Of a stretch of DNA of 10,929 bases, positions 7,168-10,929 are shown piece by piece. The notes under the pieces were generated by a model. That model did not search any database and was not told the DNA's origin. It saw only the letters and a list, made by a program, of their open reading frames with translations. A program made the translations under genes and the position numbers. Numbering within the stretch: position 1 is the first letter of the stretch; every line of letters starts with the position of its first letter. Source of the stretch: an uncultured bacterium (lineage in GTDB: Bacteria > Actinomycetota > Actinomycetes > S36-B12); assembly GCA_903940375.1 (NCBI GenBank), contig CAJAKT010000416.1:1-10929 (forward strand), given 5' to 3'.

Positions 7168-8601
7168 CTAGCCGAAGTCGAGTGTGCGGTTCTGCTTGCG
7201 CCGACGCAGTCTCCAGTTCATCAGGCTGTCGTCCCAGCCCCGCATAACGGAGATGGACGGACGGATCGCGAACGCCGCGATGACCGCCGCGATGAGCGGC
7301 ACCACCCATGCCACGCCGACTACCACACCGATGAGTCCGATGGGACCCGCGATGATCAGGCCAAGTGCGATCGGCCCGAGATCGACGAAGAACGAAACGC
7401 GGGCGCGCCGCTCGTCGGGGACGAGCGCAAGTGCCGCACGCCGGGTGTTCTCGTCGACCGTCCAGCGAGGGATACGCACCAGGGCTATGCCGATGACCAG
7501 TACAGCGATCGAACCCATCGCCGAGCCCACGGCAAGGACCAGGCCCGCGAGCACTGCGGCGATCGGCAGGATCAGCAAGGTGCCGGGAATACCCAGCCGG
7601 TCCTGCACACGACGAGCGGCGAGCTTCTGAATCAGCCAGCACAGGATGAACACGCCGAACGTGACGGAGCCGATCAGGACCTGCAGCGCTGAAGCGTCCG
7701 ACCCCAGGATGGTGCCCACACCTGAGAGGAACGCCAGGTGGGCTGTCATCGTCGAGGCGAACGTGATCAGCGACGCGATGAGGAGCGTGCGCCAGACCTT
7801 GACCCCGTTGATGAACTCCCACGCACCGGCCAGGGATTCGCGCAGGTTCTCATCCTTCGCCGTGCCCTTCGCAGCAGCGGTATGCCGCAGCCGCCTCGGC
7901 AGCCAGACAGCGATGAAGACGCAGACGATCGGGTCCAGCACGAGCAGGGCCCACAGCGGAATCCCGAGGGGATCCATGGCCAGCGGCGCGAATGCCGACA
8001 CCGCGAGCCCGGCCAGCTGACCCAGATACGTCCATGCCACGATCCAGCCGAAGATCTTGCGACCCTCAGCCACGTTGAACTCATCGCCCGCGAGGCTCCA
8101 CACGAGCAGCGGCACGAGGAAGTTGAGCTGATCGGCCAGCAGCCAGACCGCGCCGGTCGCCGCCACCTGCCACACGGACAGCGAGATGAAGACGATGGCA
8201 ACCGCGAAGACGGCCGCGTACCCGAAGCCCACCGCCCGCAGCATCGGCAGGCGGGCCCGGTGGTCGACGAAGCGGAACTGCAGGAGGGCGACCGCAATAA
8301 GGCCGATGCCGCCCAGCGGGTACATGTAGATGAGCGAACGAGGCCCAGCGAGGGCGATCATCTGGCTGGCGCCAACGACCTCCGTCAGGAAGCCCGCGAA
8401 AGACACCGCGATCAGGGCAGCCGCCAGCGGCCAGGCACGGCGCTTGAGGGTAGGCCCGGCCATCTCAGCGCGGAGCTCACCTCGTTCGCGGCGGACCGGC
8501 TCCTCGACGACAGCATCCGGGGCAGCCGGCTCCCTGGCCGCTACCTCGCTCTTGCGAGCGGCCAGGAAGTCCCAGGGATCGACATCCCCGTCGCTCACCA
8601 T
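7168..8601 (-). CDS. MFS transporter resembling the ATP/ADP-translocase (Npt/NTT) group
   Basis: This 477-residue integral membrane protein has a soluble, charged N-terminal stretch of about 54 residues (starting MVSDGDVDPWDFLAAR) and about twelve hydrophobic segments between 56 and 447. Two features recall the nucleotide-transporter-like branch of the major facilitator superfamily: a central WSLAGDEFNVAEGRKIFG (168-185) followed by a Gly-rich helix, and VDENTRRAALALVPDERRAR (382-401) before the last two helices. The C terminus is basic (WRLRRRKQNR) and ends LDFG. Whether it moves nucleotides is not shown. The ATG at 8601 is preferred because it lies 2 nt after the stop of the ATPase gene; a start at 8649 would overlap that gene by 46 nt. 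It is cotranscribed with the ATPase and converges on the GNAT-like gene with a 17-nt gap. Confidence 0.8.
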   Translation of the reverse strand: MVSDGDVDPWDFLAARKSEVAAREPAAPDAVVEEPVRRERGELRAEMAGPTLKRRAWPLAAALIAVSFAGFLTEVVGASQMIALAGPRSLIYMYPLGGIGLIAVALLQFRFVDHRARLPMLRAVGFGYAAVFAVAIVFISLSVWQVAATGAVWLLADQLNFLVPLLVWSLAGDEFNVAEGRKIFGWIVAWTYLGQLAGLAVSAFAPLAMDPLGIPLWALLVLDPIVCVFIAVWLPRRLRHTAAAKGTAKDENLRESLAGAWEFINGVKVWRTLLIASLITFASTMTAHLAFLSGVGTILGSDASALQVLIGSVTFGVFILCWLIQKLAARRVQDRLGIPGTLLILPIAAVLAGLVLAVGSAMGSIAVLVIGIALVRIPRWTVDENTRRAALALVPDERRARVSFFVDLGPIALGLIIAGPIGLIGVVVGVAWVVPLIAAVIAAFAIRPSISVMRGWDDSLMNWRLRRRKQNRTLDFG

Positions 8602-8603
8602 GG

Positions 8604-9368
8604 TTACTGGCTGACCCGCTGAGCCACTGCTCGGATGCCCTGCGACCACGCGGAGTCCGGGGAGGTCAGCGAGAACAGCCCACCCGACGCGTTCTGCACG
8701 ACCTCTTCGGACAGCGGGAGGATGGCTGCGGTCTCCGCGGCATACGCGGCCGTCATCTGGTCGCGCAGGTCGTCGAGGTCGACACCGTGCGGCACCTTGT
8801 TGACCACCAGGTACAGCGCCGGGACATCCAAACGCCGCGCGACGTCGACCGTGACCGCTGTGCCCTGGAAGTCCTGCCGGTCGGGGCGCAGGATGAGCAG
8901 GAGGATGTCGCTGATCGTGATGGACAGCAAGGTCTCCTCGTTCAGGCCCGGGTGCGTGTCGATCAGCAGGTAGTCCAGCTGGAGATCCTTGGCCAGATCG
9001 CGGAACCCGTCATTGAGGGTGCCGACGTCGTAGCCCTCTCGCAGGACCCGGGCGATGTCACCGGCCTTCATGCTGGAGGGGACCAGGAACAGTGCCCCGC
9101 CATCGGCCACGTCGATGTCCGCAGCGATGACCGACGTCACATCGTGCGCCGTGTCCTTAATGGGCATTTTGCCCCAGAGGTAATCGTTCAGCGTGTTGTC
9201 GAGGTCATCGGCGAAACCGAACAGCACGTGGATACCGGGGCTCTGGATGTCGGTGTCGACAACCGCCACGCGGTTTCCCGCCGAAGCCAGCTGAGCTGCC
9301 AGGTTCGACGTGGTGTTGCTCTTGCCGGTACCGCCCCGGAAGGAGTGGACAGAGATGACGGTGGTCAT
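8604..9368 (-). CDS. MinD/ParA-type ATPase with variant Walker A motif
   Basis: This 254-residue P-loop ATPase belongs to the MinD/ParA/Mrp (SIMIBI) class, whose members switch between monomer and ATP-bound dimer to position cargo on membranes or DNA. Visible motifs are Walker A HSFRGGTGKSNTTSNLA (8-24, Lys16 and Ser17), Walker A' VVDTDIQSPG (36-45, Asp38 and Asp40), Walker B LLIDTHPG (134-141, Asp137) and LVVNKVP (187-193). The signature lysine of the deviant Walker A box (KGGxGK) is replaced by Arg11. No amphipathic membrane-targeting helix is obvious at the C terminus, which ends RAVAQRVSQ, and no ParB or centromere-like repeat is nearby, so chromosome or plasmid partition is unlikely. ATG 9368 is chosen because it sits directly before the Walker A strand with GAAAGG about seven bases upstream; upstream in-frame codons would run into the divergent receptor gene. 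The gene leads a two-gene unit with the transporter. Confidence 0.88.
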   Translation of the reverse strand: MTTVISVHSFRGGTGKSNTTSNLAAQLASAGNRVAVVDTDIQSPGIHVLFGFADDLDNTLNDYLWGKMPIKDTAHDVTSVIAADIDVADGGALFLVPSSMKAGDIARVLREGYDVGTLNDGFRDLAKDLQLDYLLIDTHPGLNEETLLSITISDILLLILRPDRQDFQGTAVTVDVARRLDVPALYLVVNKVPHGVDLDDLRDQMTAAYAAETAAILPLSEEVVQNASGGLFSLTSPDSAWSQGIRAVAQRVSQ

Positions 9369-9407
9369 GGCAGACCTTTCAAGGGGCGCGGGCGGGTGTC
9401 TCGGCGG

Positions 9408-9413
9408 ACTATA
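9408..9413 (-). promoter_or_regulatory. Candidate -10 element for the MinD-like ATPase/transporter unit
   Basis: The minus strand reads TATAGT here, five of six bases of the sigma-70 -10 consensus. Transcription would start near 9401, about 33 nt before the ATG at 9368, leaving room for the GAAAGG ribosome-binding site. No good -35 hexamer is found 16-19 nt upstream, so the call rests on the -10 and its position. Confidence 0.35.
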
Positions 9414-9452
9414 CGGGAACGGCACGTCCCCACACCTCGGTCTCGACTCCGA

Positions 9453-9458
9453 CACAAT
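9453..9458 (+). promoter_or_regulatory. Candidate -10 element giving a leaderless mRNA for the second receptor
   Basis: CACAAT matches four of six -10 consensus bases and ends six bases before the ATG at 9465, so transcription would begin at or beside the start codon. No ribosome-binding site precedes that ATG, which agrees with leaderless translation, a common arrangement in actinobacteria. The -35 region is not recognisable. Confidence 0.3.
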
Positions 9459-9464
9459 GGCCCG

Positions 9465-10895
9465 ATGCCCGCAGAATCTCCGGCCCCATCCACCAGCAGG
9501 CGGACCGGCCTCGGCTATCGCATTGCCGTCCTGATCGCCGTCCTGCTCGCAGCCTCTGCCATCGTCACCACGCTGTTCTCCGTGCGGGCCGTGCAGTCCG
9601 CGATGTACGCGCAGACGACGGAGTCCGTCGAGAACATCCACGTGGCCGTCGGTGAGCTGATCTCCGTCGAGTACGACAACGTCACGGCCTTCCGCGAAGC
9701 CTCGCTCGAGCGTCGCAAGAAGGAACTTGAATCGATCGCCGCACCCATCTCCACCTCACTCGACGCCCTTCGGGCAGAGGCCGCCGTGGGACAGACAACT
9801 GAGGCAGAGGCACAGGCGACGGCCCTGGAGATGCTCAAGACCATCCGCTACGGCAACAAGGACTACTTCTTCACCTACGACCGCGACATGACGGCCATCT
9901 CCCACCCCGATGCGAAGTTCCAGGGCCGCAATCTGATCGACCTGCAGGATGCCGACGGGAAGTACGTCCTGCGCGAGATCCGCGACGTCGCACTGAGCCA
10001 GGGCAAGGGTTTCGTCGACTACCGGTGGGTGCGACTCAACGAGGACCAGCCCAGTCCGAAGATCGGCTACGTCTTCCATTACGAGCCGTGGGACTGGATC
10101 ATCGGCACGGGCGTGTATGTCGACGACATCGATGCCGAGGCGCAGAAGCAGCTCGCAGCCGAGCAGGCGAAGCTCTCGAGCACGTTCGATGACGTGCAGT
10201 TCAGTCAGGACGGCTTCTTCTTCATCCTGGATCAGACGGGCAGTGTCGTCGTCTCGCCGCAGGGGCGCGACCTGTCCCCACTCGCCAACACGCCATCCGG
10301 GCAGCAATACGTCGACGCCATCATTGCCGCTGCCCCGACAACGGACGGGCCGATCACCACTCTCGACTCCGATGTGGCCCTTCAAGGCGATCAGTCAGAG
10401 GTGTGGTCAACCACCATCTCCACCTTCACTCCCCTGGGCTGGATCCTGGTCTCTGCTGTGCCCGAGGCAGTCCTCGAGGCCCCCGGGCGCACACTTGCAT
10501 GGCAGCAGGCCGGGCTCAGCCTCATCGTCCTTCTCATCGGCCTGGTCAGCGGGCTGCTGCTGAGCCGTCGCATCATCCGCCCCGTCGAGGCAGTGACCCG
10601 CGCTGCCCGAGACCTGTCCGAGGACCGCTTTGATCCGGCTTCACTTGATGCCGCGGCGCAGCGATCAGACGAGGTCGGCGAACTCGCTCGAACCTTCCAG
10701 CGCATGGGCACGGAGATCGTCGAACGCGAGCGCCGACTCCGCGAGCAGGTGGCTCGGCTGACTGTGCAGATCGACCGCACCAAGGTCGAGGAGGCCGTCA
10801 GCGATATCGCCGAGAGCGAGTACTTCCTGCGAATCAAGGAGCGTGCGGAGGAACTGCGCTGGAACCGACGCGAGGATTCCCCCACCGACGAGTAG
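9465..10895 (+). CDS. Cache-HAMP membrane receptor with tandem sensor region and short C-terminal motif
   Basis: This is a 476-residue protein. Helix 1 lies at about 18-38. The extracytoplasmic part (39-345) holds a Cache_2-type domain, recognised by YGNKDYFFTYDRDMTAISHP (129-148), GKGFVDYRW and PWDWIIGTGVYVDDID (208-223). A second Cache-like unit follows (about 245-335: SQDGFFFILDQTGSVVVSP and later TPLGWILVSAV). Domains of this type often bind small organic acids or amino acids in chemoreceptors; the ligand here is unknown. Helix 2 (about 347-367) leads to a HAMP linker (368-420) and a helical tail (425-469) with LTVQID, EEAVSDIAESEYF and AEELRWNRR, matching the tail of the operon receptor. 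No catalytic or methyl-accepting domain follows; the protein ends at DSPTDE. The ATG at 9465 is chosen because helix 1 follows at once; the frame is open far upstream but only antisense to the ATPase gene. It is divergent from the ATPase gene with a 96-nt gap. Confidence 0.9.
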   Translation: MPAESPAPSTSRRTGLGYRIAVLIAVLLAASAIVTTLFSVRAVQSAMYAQTTESVENIHVAVGELISVEYDNVTAFREASLERRKKELESIAAPISTSLDALRAEAAVGQTTEAEAQATALEMLKTIRYGNKDYFFTYDRDMTAISHPDAKFQGRNLIDLQDADGKYVLREIRDVALSQGKGFVDYRWVRLNEDQPSPKIGYVFHYEPWDWIIGTGVYVDDIDAEAQKQLAAEQAKLSSTFDDVQFSQDGFFFILDQTGSVVVSPQGRDLSPLANTPSGQQYVDAIIAAAPTTDGPITTLDSDVALQGDQSEVWSTTISTFTPLGWILVSAVPEAVLEAPGRTLAWQQAGLSLIVLLIGLVSGLLLSRRIIRPVEAVTRAARDLSEDRFDPASLDAAAQRSDEVGELARTFQRMGTEIVERERRLREQVARLTVQIDRTKVEEAVSDIAESEYFLRIKERAEELRWNRREDSPTDE

Positions 10896-10929
10896 ACGGC
10901 ATGCAAAGAAGGGGCCGGGCGCATCGCGC

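Noticed and set aside
7158..7174. Small inverted repeat CGGCT-7 nt-AGCCG between the convergent genes
   Set aside because: The 5-bp stem has no following T run and overlaps the transporter stop; too weak to call a terminator.
6341..7822. Open frame of 493 codons on the minus strand
   Set aside because: It lies antisense to the GNAT-like gene and the receptor 3' end and then overlaps the transporter in another frame. Its translation is Arg/His/Gly-rich with no domain, as expected for a high-GC shadow.
7738..8622. Plus-strand open frame of 294 codons
   Set aside because: It is antisense to the transporter, and its translation is rich in Arg, His, Gln and Asp, as expected opposite a hydrophobic gene.
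8604..9368. Chromosome or plasmid partition locus
   Set aside because: The ATPase is MinD/ParA-like, but there is no ParB-type gene, no iterated centromere-like repeats and no replication gene nearby.
8787..9464. Upstream in-frame extension of the second receptor (226 codons)
   Set aside because: It is antisense to the ATPase gene, has no domain, and the receptor's first membrane helix begins right after the ATG at 9465.
9369..9641. N-terminal extension of the MinD-like ATPase to 9641
   Set aside because: It runs antisense into the receptor gene and adds low-complexity residues before the P-loop strand, which normally sits at the N terminus.
10896..10929. Possible terminator after the second receptor
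   Set aside because: Only 34 bases are visible; GCGC-ATC-GCGC near the end has a 4-bp stem and no T run before the window ends.

Overview
The window is a compact, high-GC stretch of DNA. Nearly every base is coding, GTG starts are common, and GTGA/ATGA stop-start overlaps are frequent. The proteins are rich in Ala, Arg, Asp and Val. This points to an actinobacterium (Actinomycetota); I cannot name the genus. I see no rRNA, tRNA, CRISPR array or insertion sequence.

Layout: (a) 1-323, minus strand: the 5' part of a gene for a Pro/Ala-rich membrane protein of DUF4190 type, cut by the window edge. (b) A short divergent promoter region, 324-402. (c) 403-7150, plus strand: a six-gene operon with almost no gaps. 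It encodes an acetolactate-decarboxylase-like protein with an added C-terminal winged helix; an ABC-exporter-like protein with a degenerate ATPase domain followed by a cyclic-nucleotide-binding domain and a similar winged helix; an acyl carrier protein; a stand-alone AMP-forming ligase; a Cache-like/HAMP membrane receptor; and a GNAT-like protein. Junctions are GTGA, GTGA, a 2-nt gap, ATGA and TGATG, so translational coupling is likely throughout. (d) Converging on it, minus strand: a two-gene unit of a MinD/ParA-type ATPase (8604-9368) and an MFS transporter resembling the ATP/ADP-translocase (Npt/NTT) group (7168-8601), separated by 2 nt. (e) 9465-10895, plus strand, divergent from the ATPase gene: a second Cache-HAMP receptor, probably translated from a leaderless mRNA.

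The locus does not match a pathway I can name. Three internal links suggest that (c), (d) and (e) form one system. The decarboxylase-like and ABC-like proteins end in the same type of winged-helix module. The two receptors have different sensor regions but end in the same ~45-residue motif where a kinase, cyclase or methyl-accepting domain would normally be. The genes sit head to head or tail to tail with no unrelated gene between them. My inference is a membrane-associated sensory and regulatory system. Two extracytoplasmic sensors would signal through a short docking motif, perhaps to the MinD-like ATPase or to the cNMP-binding protein. The ligase, carrier protein, decarboxylase-like and GNAT-like proteins would make or attach an unknown acyl-type group. 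Domain assignments are mostly firm; the joint function is a hypothesis.
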